Shown: positions 9,018-16,596, numbered from the stretch's first letter. The stretch: DNA of 18,095 nucleotides from Bacteroidales bacterium (GCA_008933525.1 WBUV01000013.1:1-18095), one strand, 5' to 3'. Numbers and translations: made by a program. The notes: a model not told the origin generated them from the sequence alone.

Positions 9018-9707
9018 ATGATAGAGATTTTAAAACTTCAAAAAGTATATAGTCAGAGTTTTGCACTTACTATTGAAAATCTAAAAATTAATAAAGGCGA
9101 ACTTATTGGCCTGGTTGGTAATAATGGTGCGGGGAAAACAACGTTATTGAGTTTGATACTCGATTTAATTAAGGCTACCGACGGACATGTGAAATCCAAA
9201 GATTTGCAGGTTGATAAAACCGACGATTGGAAAAACTATACTGGCTCTTATCTTAACGAGCGTTTCTTAATTCCTTATCTTACTCCATTGGAGTTTTTTG
9301 AGTTTGTTGGAAATCTGTACGGTAAGAACAAATCAGACATTTCAATCTTTATGAAGGAAAATGAAGATTTTTTCTCAATTGAAGATAAAGATTTGTATAT
9401 CCGTGAACTTTCCGCAGGTAATAAAAACAAGGTTGGTATATTGGCAACAATGATATCAAATCCAGAAATAATTATTCTCGACGAACCTTTTGCAAACCTA
9501 GACCCCAGCTCTCAGCTTTGGTTAAAATCTAAATTGAAGGATTTGAACGCTAAGGGTACAACCATAATTATATCAAGTCACGATTTGATGCACGTTACAG
9601 AGATTTGCTCCCGAATTTTGATTCTTGAGAATGGTAAAATTATAAACGATAGCAAAACGCACAGTAACAGCTTGCAGGAGTTGGAGAGTTACTTTAAACT
9701 GAATTAA
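9018..9707 (+). CDS. ABC transporter ATP-binding protein
   Basis: Cytosolic ATPase subunit of 229 residues that should energise the DUF5687 permease encoded 11 nt upstream. Walker A is GNNGAGKT (34-41), Walker B is IIILDEP (151-157), the D-loop is NLDPSS (160-165) and the switch histidine is H188 (SSHDL). The signature motif is LSAGN (131-135) instead of LSGGQ. The Q-loop glutamine appears replaced in YLNERFL (78-84). Such departures are common in ABC-2-type exporters of small hydrophobic or unknown cargo. Catalytic glutamate 156 is kept, so the protein should hydrolyse ATP. Its stop codon overlaps the kinase start by one base (TAATG), which suggests translational coupling. Confidence 0.93.
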   Translation: MIEILKLQKVYSQSFALTIENLKINKGELIGLVGNNGAGKTTLLSLILDLIKATDGHVKSKDLQVDKTDDWKNYTGSYLNERFLIPYLTPLEFFEFVGNLYGKNKSDISIFMKENEDFFSIEDKDLYIRELSAGNKNKVGILATMISNPEIIILDEPFANLDPSSQLWLKSKLKDLNAKGTTIIISSHDLMHVTEICSRILILENGKIINDSKTHSNSLQELESYFKLN

Positions 9708-10678
9708 TGCCTAAGGATTTTGAGGATATTCTATTGATTGGTCAGCACGATAAGTACGTGCTGACTCTTTCTAATCCTAAGAATATTCTAAAGTCCAACG
9801 GAGAAATTTGTAGTACTTTCATTGGAACGCGCCAAAGCAATGGACAAAAAGTAATTGTTAAGCGTTTCCATAAGTATTTAAACAATAATCCACTTTATTG
9901 TTTTCGTGCTGAACGAGAATATGAGGGTTTATCCAAGTGCACACTGCAAACCCCTGAGTTAATTATTCAGGATGACACTAAATACCTTGTTCGTGATTTT
10001 ACCGAAGGTATCGACTTGCAGAAAATCATAACTGGGAAATACAAAGCAAAGATTACAGTTCAACAAAAAATTCTGATTGTAATTGAAGCGCTAAAAGCGC
10101 TAAAACGCATACACGATGAAGGCTTTGTTCATTGCGATATAAAACCTGGCAATATTATAGTTAGAAAGGTTGATGATGTTATCAACTTTGATAATCTACA
10201 GGTGGATATTATTGATTTTGGATTGATTCGTAAGCCTTCGGAACCATTGTGCAATAAAGGCGATAAGTTGCCTTTTTCGTTGATTTACTCCTCGCCTGAA
10301 CAGATTCTAAACCTTTGGGAGTTAATTCAGCCACAAACCGATATTTACGCAATGGGGGTAACGCTTTGGCAATTGCTAACAAGCAAAAATCCATGGGAAA
10401 GCAGCAATCCTTTAATGCGAATTCAATTACAATTGGTGGTTCCTTTACCTCAGCATAAGTGTATTCCTGATTTTGTTTTTGAGGTTGTTGCAAAAGCAAC
10501 ATCAAAGGCACGGCTCCCAAAACCACCTCGATTTTATAGTCATAACCAACTTCTGGAATTTGAGCAAGAGGCGATTGCGAACAGATATTCATCTGTCGAT
10601 GAGGTGATTAATGCGCTTGAAAGTTTGGACTTATCAATGTTACAAAAGAAAAAATCGTTTTGGAAGATGTTTTCTTGA
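9707..10678 (+). CDS. Soluble serine/threonine protein kinase, non-RD type
   Basis: Eukaryotic-like (Hanks-type) kinase of 323 residues. The ATP-anchoring lysine is K52 (VIVKRF, 49-54). The catalytic loop is HCDIKPGNI (142-150) with D144, the metal-binding loop is DFG (170-172), the activation segment ends SSPEQ (195-199), and the F-helix aspartate is D212 (TDIYAMG). The HRD arginine is replaced by Cys143, placing it among non-RD kinases, which usually do not need activation-loop phosphorylation. The glycine-rich loop is poor (GEICSTFIG, 32-40). The protein ends soon after the kinase C-lobe (RYSSVDEVINALE, 303-315) and has no transmembrane helix, PASTA or other sensor domain. The one-base overlap with the ATPase gene suggests it acts with, or on, the ABC transporter; the phosphorylation target is unknown. 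Confidence 0.9.
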   Translation: MPKDFEDILLIGQHDKYVLTLSNPKNILKSNGEICSTFIGTRQSNGQKVIVKRFHKYLNNNPLYCFRAEREYEGLSKCTLQTPELIIQDDTKYLVRDFTEGIDLQKIITGKYKAKITVQQKILIVIEALKALKRIHDEGFVHCDIKPGNIIVRKVDDVINFDNLQVDIIDFGLIRKPSEPLCNKGDKLPFSLIYSSPEQILNLWELIQPQTDIYAMGVTLWQLLTSKNPWESSNPLMRIQLQLVVPLPQHKCIPDFVFEVVAKATSKARLPKPPRFYSHNQLLEFEQEAIANRYSSVDEVINALESLDLSMLQKKKSFWKMFS

Positions 10679-10711
10679 ACCCCCTAAAGGGTTCAAAACC
10701 CTTTAGGGGGT
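10679..10711 (+). terminator. Long hairpin terminating the ABC/kinase operon
   Basis: Begins one base after the kinase stop codon. A perfect 15-bp stem (10679-10693 and 10697-10711) closes a 3-nt loop. It is followed by a short T-rich stretch (TATTTCTT) instead of a clean T-run. Each arm is itself a small palindrome (CCCTAAAGGG and CCCTTTAGGG), so two alternative structures are possible. It may act in both directions or protect the 3' end. Confidence 0.7.
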
Positions 10712-10768
10712 ATTTCTTCCCAATGTTTATTCTAAAACTATTACTCCAACAGTTAGAGATGATATTTC

Positions 10769-10789
10769 GCTCCTCTGGAGCTTCTTTTT
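10769..10789 (+). repeat. Mini-hairpin with NCT loop followed by a T-tract
   Basis: GCTCC-TCT-GGAGC (10769-10781) is a 5-bp GC-rich stem with a TCT loop, followed by TTCTTTTTT. It has the same CC-NCT-GG apex as the other intergenic hairpins in this window. It could serve as a weak back-up terminator for the kinase operon, or simply be a solitary member of the repeat family. Confidence 0.5.
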
Positions 10790-10804
10790 TGTGTTTTGAA
10801 TTTG

Positions 10805-10865
10805 CTACAAAGATAGAGCCGCTCTGCGGCTAATTCTAAGCCGCAGAGCGGCATAATATTTATAG
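10805..10865. repeat. Inverted pair of mini-hairpins (BIME-like element)
   Basis: Two copies of one small hairpin in opposite orientation: GCCGC-TCT-GCGGC (10818-10830) and GCCGC-AGA-GCGGC (10840-10852). Together they form a perfect 14-bp stem (10818-10831 and 10839-10852) with a 7-nt loop. Each copy has the same kind of outer flank 7 nt away: CTACAA at 10805-10810 on the left and TTATAG (complement of CTATAA) at 10860-10865 on the right. This head-to-head arrangement resembles bacterial REP pairs. It lies just downstream of the minus-strand epimerase gene and could also act as its 3'-end hairpin. Confidence 0.65.
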
Positions 10866-10870
10866 ATAAG

Positions 10871-11791
10871 CTAGTGATTTTTTAATAGCAAATCGTCCAA
10901 GGCATTCTCTAAGTTCGCAAACCTCCATTCAAATCCCAATTCTTCAAGTTTTTTGGGTTTTACAGTTTGGCTTGCAAGAAGTGTTTCATTGGCCATATCG
11001 CCTAAAACAAATCTTAGTAATGATGCTTGAATTCTAAGAAAAACTGGTCTATTTACTGTTTTACCAACTGTTTTTGTTATTTTACTTAATGAAGTCGGAT
11101 TTGGAGCAACAAGGTTGAATGCTCCTGTTGCACTTTCAGTTTTAGCTAGGTGAACAATAGCCGATATATGGTCGTGTATGTGTATCCAGGGTATAATCTG
11201 TTTTCCCGAACCCAGAATTGTTCCAACAAAATACTTAATTGGACCTAGGATTTTTGGCAAAAATCCACCTTTGTTTGAAAGCACTATGCCTGTTCTGATT
11301 AGAATAACCCTAGTTTTTGATTCGCATTTCAGTGCTTGCTGTTCCCACTCATTGGTAAGGTTTGATAGGAATCCAGAGCCTTTTGGTGAGTGCTCTGTTA
11401 GCTGTTCCTGAGTGTTATGGCTGTAGTAACCAACTGCCGATGCTTGAATAAAAACTTTGGGAGGATTATTGCAGCAGTTAATGGCATTTGCAATAATTCC
11501 GGTGGAGTTAATCCTGCTATTCCAGATTTTATTCTTATTCGATTTTGTCCACGGAATCGCAATTGTATGTCCAGCAAGATTTACAATTAAATCGCAGCTG
11601 TTAATAATTGGAACAAGTTCATCGTAGTTTTTGCCACTCCACTCCACAGGAGCAACTTTCCCTCCAAAAATCTCATCTACCTTTGATTTACTGCGCGATA
11701 GGACTTTTACCTCATAGCCATCATCAAGCAAGGTGTTGATTAGCTCTTGGCCAATTAGTCCAGTTCCTCCTATTATTATTGCGGTTGGCAT
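10871..11791 (-). CDS. TIGR01777 family NAD(P)-dependent epimerase/oxidoreductase
   Basis: Atypical short-chain dehydrogenase of 306 residues, the usual size for the TIGR01777 (YfcH-like) family. It starts directly with the nucleotide-binding loop IIGGTGLIG (6-14). Family motifs follow: NLAGHTIAIPWT (71-82), SAVGYY (118-123), RTGIVLSNKGG (166-176) and GSGKQIIPWIHIHD (194-207). The C-terminal DUF1731-like region (about 255-304) ends in the LEELGFEWRFANLENAL-type segment (287-303). Members are predicted cytosolic sugar-nucleotide epimerase-like or oxidoreductase proteins, but physiological substrates are not established. It appears monocistronic: repeats lie on both sides and no exact -7 consensus was found upstream. 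Confidence 0.9.
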   Translation of the reverse strand: MPTAIIIGGTGLIGQELINTLLDDGYEVKVLSRSKSKVDEIFGGKVAPVEWSGKNYDELVPIINSCDLIVNLAGHTIAIPWTKSNKNKIWNSRINSTGIIANAINCCNNPPKVFIQASAVGYYSHNTQEQLTEHSPKGSGFLSNLTNEWEQQALKCESKTRVILIRTGIVLSNKGGFLPKILGPIKYFVGTILGSGKQIIPWIHIHDHISAIVHLAKTESATGAFNLVAPNPTSLSKITKTVGKTVNRPVFLRIQASLLRFVLGDMANETLLASQTVKPKKLEELGFEWRFANLENALDDLLLKNH

Positions 11792-11858
11792 ATTCTGAAT
11801 TTTAAATTCTTTAAAACAGATATACTCTTGTATTAACAGAATTAAGGATGTAATTAAT

Positions 11859-12001
11859 CAAACCCAGAGGGTTTGCATATTTATAGGCTATTGTTAAATT
11901 CTTTTATTCGACTCCAGCTGGAGTCGAATAAAATTAAATATCAATAAATTTCTATAAGCATTTGATGCCACTGGCATCGTTTATTAAAAACTAATAGCCT
12001 A
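11859..12001. repeat. Composite hairpin element, copy 1
   Basis: About 143 bp in the gap downstream of the DUF2271-like gene. It contains three ordered dyads: CAAACCC-AGA-GGGTTTG (11859-11875), a perfect 32-nt palindrome (11902-11933, centre CCAG/CTGG), and GATGCC-ACT-GGCATC (11964-11978). The outer hairpins point in opposite directions and each has CTATAA-type flank (TTATAG at 11881-11886; CTATAA at 11952-11957). A 9-bp inverted repeat, TAGGCTATT (11884-11892) and AATAGCCTA (11993-12001), brackets the inner part. A second copy with the same order lies at 17378-17512. No ORF is contained. Confidence 0.75.
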
Positions 12002-12007
12002 ATCAAA

Positions 12008-12742
12008 TTATTCTATTTCAACCCAAATATCGCTTGCAATATTTAACGCTGATGTTAAGGTGCTAATATCTGTGAATAGCTCTCCGCTGGCTCCTGAGTA
12101 ATGACTGTGACCAATTGGCTTAAGGAAGAACTTTCCGCCTTTTGCATCGATATGAACATCGGCAGAGTAAACCAATGCGGGCTGTGCCGATGTTGCGTAA
12201 TTCTCATCGCCTGGAAAACGGTTGTTGTGCCAGTAGTTGTTCCAGTCCCAAGGCTGGTTAATCTCCATAAATAGTTTGAATTGCTTTAAATTGCTTGGAA
12301 CAGTAAATCTAACCACAAAACTTCCCTGTGGAGTTGCTCCTGTATATGCATCGGGTAGTGGGTTTTCGGGACTAGGAAGAAAATAACCGTCGCTAGTCAT
12401 TTTACCAAGTTTATGCAACCAGTATGGCAACGATGCGGGGCGACGTCTTTCGCCAGGTTTCCATTTACCCTTTTCATATACACCATACTTGAAAACTCCA
12501 GTTGTTATTGATTTTGATGCATATACTGTTTGTATATAGTTGCCGTTCATATCTTCAATCCAGAAAGCAATTAGTGGATGATTGAACGATTTTCCGGGTG
12601 TAAAATTGATATTAATGCCAACACCACTGTCGAAAGGTTTTGTAACAACAACCTCAGGTGTTTCGGAAGTTTTTACTGTTTGGGATGTACTGCACGATAT
12701 TGCTAATACCGCTACAAGTGAGATATATATTAGATTCTTCAT
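12008..12742 (-). CDS. DUF2271-like lipoprotein with a TGAT flavinylation-like motif
   Basis: Predicted lipoprotein of 244 residues. The start chosen is the internal Met at 12742: it gives a proper signal peptide (MKNLIYISLVAVLAISC) with lipobox AISC and lipidated Cys17. The longer ORF from 12805 would add 21 residues that overlap the receptor gene and block the signal. The body resembles DUF2271 periplasmic proteins: HPLIAFWIEDMNGNYIQTV (55-73), RRRPASLPYWLHKL (99-112), and DAYTGATPQG (131-140). The last resembles the D-x-x-(S/T)-G-A-T site at which ApbE attaches FMN to extracytosolic proteins, so covalent FMN is possible but inferred. It starts 10 nt after the TonB-dependent receptor stop and is surely co-transcribed. 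The sequence after C17 (STSQ) has no obvious retention signal, so the final membrane face is unclear. Confidence 0.78.
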   Translation of the reverse strand: MKNLIYISLVAVLAISCSTSQTVKTSETPEVVVTKPFDSGVGININFTPGKSFNHPLIAFWIEDMNGNYIQTVYASKSITTGVFKYGVYEKGKWKPGERRRPASLPYWLHKLGKMTSDGYFLPSPENPLPDAYTGATPQGSFVVRFTVPSNLKQFKLFMEINQPWDWNNYWHNNRFPGDENYATSAQPALVYSADVHIDAKGGKFFLKPIGHSHYSGASGELFTDISTLTSALNIASDIWVEIE

Positions 12743-12752
12743 ATGGTTAAGG

Positions 12753-15161
12753 TTAAAATTCAATAATAATACCAATTGTTGGCAATATAGTTCCAGAACC
12801 ATCATTTTTCAACTTTTTTAGCAAATATCTTGTTGGATCTGTTGGGTTTGTAATAGGATTTCCATTTGTATCAAATTCTGTTACGTAGTTGTCGGCTGCT
12901 TCGCCTTTGAAGTTGTATATATTTTGAACATCAACATATAAGTTTAGAGTCCATTTGCTAAAATAAAACATTTTATCTACCCTAACATCCAATTGATGAA
13001 ATACACCTAAACGCAACGTGTTAAATTTGCCATAATCCAAAACGGCCTGATTGCGAGTATTCCATACATCAATCAGTGCAGATGTTTGAAGGTCGTAAGG
13101 AGTGTAAGGAGCACCGCCCACTAGTCGCCATTTAAAACCAACATCCCAGCCACGCTTAAAGGTGCGGGTTGCTGTAACAGAGATTAAATGTTCATTATCC
13201 CACGATGTTGGAATAAAGCCAGAGGTAGGGTTTAGATTTCCGTCCATCTTTGCACTTTCACTTCTTACCAAAGTATAAGAGATTAATGTGTTGAATCCTA
13301 GTAGACTTTTATTTCGATAAAGGAATTCGGCTCCATATGCGCGACCTTTACCAACCGATTTTACAGGTTCATCGCCGAAAGTGCCGTAATCGGCTCCTTT
13401 GCTGGCTATCGATACAGAGTCGATTAATGAAACAGGGTAGTTGTTGTAAAGTTTCAAGAATCCCTCAACCGATAGTCGGCTCGATTCGTTTGGTAGCCAT
13501 TCGCCTCCAAATACAATATGATCACTTTTTATATACTTCAAGCCATTCGATTTGTTTACTAGTTCTCCTGCAGCGTTGCTAAACCCTAGTGTGGTGTAAG
13601 ATGGCTGTTGGTAGAATCGTCCCACATTGAAGTTTAGGTAATATTCTGGGGTAATTTCGTACGATGCCGAGAAACGTGGGCTAATTTGTTTGAAAAGGTT
13701 ACTCATTTCGCTTGAGTAGTTATTAGCATCGGCCCGTAAACCCAGCGATAGTGTAAGTTTTTGGAAGTATGTGTGGTTAATTTGGCCAAACAAGTTCCAC
13801 TTAAACATATCCATGTTGGTTTCGTAGTTGTCTGGCTGGTAGGTTTCTCCAACATATTTTGCGCGAAAAGTGCTGTTGAAGTAACGAGCATACTCCATTC
13901 CTGCTCCAAAGTTTAGGTCGTAGTTGCTCCAAACCTTTAACTGACGCTCGTACCTAAACTTATTCTCCGCTTCCCACGATTTGTAATCCAGAAGTTTAAG
14001 GGCAGATTCATCGTTGTTTTGGTACTTGTACTGTCTATTATTAAGCATATTTCGACTTACAACGTAGGTTTCGAAACCATTCTTTTTGAAATGTTTGTAT
14101 GATGCACCCAAGGTGTAATTCCATTGAGTGTTTACTGGTAGATAGCCTAAAATATAACGTTGCGATTCGTCAGGATTTTTCAATCCGGTGTTGAGTTCGA
14201 AATCATCAATGGCTCCTAGTCCTATTATGGTTAACTCATTTTTACTGTCGAACTTTGTTTTGGTTTTGAACTGAAAGTCATTGTAGGTTGGAAGGAACGG
14301 TAATCCAAGTGCATTAAAAAGAAATTGAAGGTATGAGCGACGAGCCGAGAATATAAAAGATGTATTGTTACTTATAGGTCCATCGAGCGTAAGCGCTAAG
14401 TCCGAAGCCCCAACTGCAGTTTTAACTTTAAGTTTTTCCTTATTTCCATCAATCTGCCTGAAATCTAAAACAGAACTCATGGCGTTGCCAAAGTTTGCAG
14501 GAAATGCACCAGAGTAAAAGTTTACTTCACGAACAAAATCAACGTTGATAATTCCAACGGGTCCTCCCGATGCTCCTTGGGTGGCAAAGTGGTTGAGGTT
14601 TGGTATTTCAATTCCATCAAGGTAAAACCTGTTCTCATTTGGACCACCTCCTCTAACAATAACATCATTGCGATACGCAAGCGATGATGCGACACCAGGC
14701 AACGACTGTATTACACGGCTTATGTCTCTATTCCCCCCAGGGTTTTTCTCAATTTCGTCAATACCAATTCTGCGAAGCGAAACTGGTGCATCGTCGCTTC
14801 TGCGAAAAGTAGAGGCTTTCACAACAACACCCTCAAGCTCTACTGAGGTTTGTTCAATTGGCAGGTCAACAAACGCAGTTTTAGCATTTGTTACTAAAAT
14901 AGCCTCAGAAATGTATGGTTTGAATCCAATTGCCGAAACACGTATCTCAACATAGCCCGGCTTCAGTCCTGTAAAGAGGTAATTTCCATCAAAATCTGAC
15001 GTAGTACCAATGGTAGTGCCAAAAATTATAATATTTGCAAAGGGTATGGGTTCATTGTTCTGCTTATCATAGACTCTACCCTTTATTACCCCTGTTTCTT
15101 GCGAAAACAAAGAAAAAGACATCAAGAACGATAATATTAATATACTGTATAGTGTTTTCAT
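12753..15161 (-). CDS. TonB-dependent outer-membrane receptor
   Basis: Outer-membrane active transporter of 802 residues. A signal peptide occupies residues 1 to about 21 (ending SLFSQ). A carboxypeptidase-regulatory-like domain follows (about 24-110, GVIKGRVYDKQNNEPIPFAN at 24-43). The plug (about 125-235) holds SRVIQSLPGV and the DVIVRGGGPNENRFYLDG segment, and the rest is a 22-strand-type barrel ending in GIIIEF, with the C-terminal Phe typical of barrel insertion. It lacks the SusD partner expected for glycan systems, which points to iron chelates, cobalamin or other small ligands; the ligand cannot be read from sequence. It is the first gene of a two-gene operon with the DUF2271-like lipoprotein 10 nt downstream. 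There is a near-consensus promoter at 15190-15198. Confidence 0.95.
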   Translation of the reverse strand: MKTLYSILILSFLMSFSLFSQETGVIKGRVYDKQNNEPIPFANIIIFGTTIGTTSDFDGNYLFTGLKPGYVEIRVSAIGFKPYISEAILVTNAKTAFVDLPIEQTSVELEGVVVKASTFRRSDDAPVSLRRIGIDEIEKNPGGNRDISRVIQSLPGVASSLAYRNDVIVRGGGPNENRFYLDGIEIPNLNHFATQGASGGPVGIINVDFVREVNFYSGAFPANFGNAMSSVLDFRQIDGNKEKLKVKTAVGASDLALTLDGPISNNTSFIFSARRSYLQFLFNALGLPFLPTYNDFQFKTKTKFDSKNELTIIGLGAIDDFELNTGLKNPDESQRYILGYLPVNTQWNYTLGASYKHFKKNGFETYVVSRNMLNNRQYKYQNNDESALKLLDYKSWEAENKFRYERQLKVWSNYDLNFGAGMEYARYFNSTFRAKYVGETYQPDNYETNMDMFKWNLFGQINHTYFQKLTLSLGLRADANNYSSEMSNLFKQISPRFSASYEITPEYYLNFNVGRFYQQPSYTTLGFSNAAGELVNKSNGLKYIKSDHIVFGGEWLPNESSRLSVEGFLKLYNNYPVSLIDSVSIASKGADYGTFGDEPVKSVGKGRAYGAEFLYRNKSLLGFNTLISYTLVRSESAKMDGNLNPTSGFIPTSWDNEHLISVTATRTFKRGWDVGFKWRLVGGAPYTPYDLQTSALIDVWNTRNQAVLDYGKFNTLRLGVFHQLDVRVDKMFYFSKWTLNLYVDVQNIYNFKGEAADNYVTEFDTNGNPITNPTDPTRYLLKKLKNDGSGTILPTIGIIIEF

Positions 15162-15189
15162 ATGGTTTAAATGTTTTCACAGTAAACAT

Positions 15190-15198
15190 CAAAAAGTA
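15190..15198 (-). promoter_or_regulatory. Near-consensus -7 element for the receptor operon
   Basis: On the minus strand this reads TACTTTTTG, which is TAnnTTTG with one extra T in the spacer, 28 nt before the receptor start. It is the best candidate in the 75-bp gap after tlyA. No clear -33 TTG was seen. Confidence 0.32.
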
Positions 15199-15236
15199 TA
15201 AATTGTTTAATTGGATTTTTAAAAAGTTATACAATA

Positions 15237-16037
15237 TTACTTTAGGCTTTTCTGGAAACTAAATGCATTATTGACTACTGTTCTAAGATCAATATTAGAT
15301 TGTGTATTTGTAAATGTAAAAAGTGAAATGTACTCAATGTTTTTGTTTCTATTGTTTATTGGAGCAAAATTCAACCCTTTTAGGAAAAGACTTTGATTGT
15401 TGAAACAACTCTCAATTCGTTTTAAGATATTTACGTGCACTTTTGGATCCTTTACTATTCCATTTTTGTTCACGAACTCCTTTCCTGCCTCAAACTGGGG
15501 TTTAATTAGAAGAACCATTTCCCCATTGTTCGAAAGGAACTTTGGTAAGTGGCGTGCAATTAATGTTAAGGAGATAAAGGATAAATCGCCAACAATCAAA
15601 TCAACTTTTCGGGGAATGGTACTTTCTGGTAAAGTCCTAATATCGCACTCCTCCATTGAGCAAACCTGAGAGTTATTGCGCAATGTCTCATCTAACTGAT
15701 TAACGCCAACATCAACAGCCCATACATAAACTGCACCGTGCTGTAAAGCACAATGAGTGAACCCTCCCGTTGAGGCTCCAACATCTAAAACGTACTTATC
15801 CTTAAAATCAATATTAAAATCCTTGATTGCCTTTTCAAGTTTAAGCCCTCCTTTTCCAACAAAAGGCATAGCATCGGTTGAGTTGTATTCAACCTTTGCA
15901 TCATCATTTACAATAAATGAACCTTTGGTAATAACAACCCCATTGACCTTTACGAGGCCTTTCTGAATGCTATCCTTGGCTTTTTCGCGCGATTTTATTA
16001 AACCATTTTCGACCAAATAAGTGTCAAGACGCTTCAT
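15237..16037 (-). CDS. tlyA: TlyA family rRNA 2'-O-methyltransferase/hemolysin-like protein
   Basis: Protein of 266 residues, the usual TlyA length. An S4 RNA-binding domain spans residues 1 to about 50 (RLDTYLVENGLIKSREKAK, 3-21; GLVKVNG, 27-33). The FtsJ-like SAM methyltransferase domain starts with FVGKGGLKLEKAI (59-71), then VLDVGASTGGFTHCAL (83-98), GDLSFISL (150-157), LIKPQFEAG (177-185) and VKDPKVH (195-201). In mycobacteria TlyA 2'-O-methylates ribosomal RNA cytidines; in this phylum the target is not established. Its start overlaps the end of the upstream HEAT-like gene by 14 nt, so translation is probably coupled. No transmembrane segment is present; the old 'hemolysin' label is historical. 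Confidence 0.92.
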   Translation of the reverse strand: MKRLDTYLVENGLIKSREKAKDSIQKGLVKVNGVVITKGSFIVNDDAKVEYNSTDAMPFVGKGGLKLEKAIKDFNIDFKDKYVLDVGASTGGFTHCALQHGAVYVWAVDVGVNQLDETLRNNSQVCSMEECDIRTLPESTIPRKVDLIVGDLSFISLTLIARHLPKFLSNNGEMVLLIKPQFEAGKEFVNKNGIVKDPKVHVNILKRIESCFNNQSLFLKGLNFAPINNRNKNIEYISLFTFTNTQSNIDLRTVVNNAFSFQKSLK

Positions 16038-16596
16038 TGGAGTGTAGTTTTTCGAGTAATTTTTTCGATTTTGATGCTATTCCGGGAGTTGCATCAATCA
16101 TATTTAGTCTTATGACATGTGGCAACTCTTCGCTTACCCATTCGTTGTTTGGGGCAAAATACATAAGAATATCCATACAGTGCGCTTTCACTGCTATAGG
16201 AGTTTTCGTGTTAAGCAGCCACTCAAAGCAAACTTCAGTTAAGGTCTCAATGTGCTTTTGATTTTTCTTCAGTTTTAGAATATCTTTTGCAGCACCATAT
16301 TCTAGAGTACATTTTACAATTTTTGCATAATGACGCTGAACCGACATGTTTTTAGTGCTTGGCATTGCTTCAACAATCGGAATGAACCATTTCTGCAATA
16401 GTTTAGGATTGTCAATAAGAATGTGCTCCAGCACCCAGGCAGAATGAAATGCCAAAACGTTGTCGGAATTTGATGTTAAATCAAATAGCAGCTCAATTCC
16501 ATTGGGCTGTTTGGAAAATATTTCCGCCAAATTTAGCACGTCATTCTTTCGAAGTGAATATCTTAGTCGTTCGAATATTTTGTCGTCGTCCATCAT
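16024..16596 (-). CDS. Conserved HEAT-like alpha-helical protein
   Basis: Hypothetical cytosolic protein of 190 residues, almost wholly alpha-helical, with helix pairs resembling HEAT repeats (for example AFHSAWVLEHIL at 49-60, VQRHYAKIVKCTLEYG at 86-101, PIAVKAHCMDILMYFA at 133-148). It resembles a Bacteroidota family of about 190 residues that is sometimes mislabelled adenylosuccinate lyase; no lyase signature is present. The start is MMDDDK; the second Met is equally possible. The stop lies inside tlyA (14-nt overlap), and an exact TAnnTTTG element lies upstream on the same strand. A scaffold or RNA-related role with TlyA is guessed only from this arrangement. Confidence 0.8.
   Translation of the reverse strand: MMDDDKIFERLRYSLRKNDVLNLAEIFSKQPNGIELLFDLTSNSDNVLAFHSAWVLEHILIDNPKLLQKWFIPIVEAMPSTKNMSVQRHYAKIVKCTLEYGAAKDILKLKKNQKHIETLTEVCFEWLLNTKTPIAVKAHCMDILMYFAPNNEWVSEELPHVIRLNMIDATPGIASKSKKLLEKLHSNEAS

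Noticed and set aside
10209..10592. Minus-strand open frame of 127 codons inside the kinase gene
   Set aside because: It lies entirely within a well-supported kinase reading frame, shows no domain, and has no promoter-like sequence.
10679..10711. Membership of the NCT-loop hairpin family
   Set aside because: Its small palindromes have TAAA/TTTA centres and lack the CTATAA flank, so it is better called a terminator.
11859..12001. Possible CRISPR array
   Set aside because: The dyads have different sequences and are not regularly repeated units with spacers; no cas genes are present.
12743..12805. Upstream 21-residue extension of the DUF2271-like ORF
   Set aside because: It overlaps the receptor's 3' end and would place non-signal sequence before a clear lipoprotein signal peptide; the Met at 12742 is the better start.
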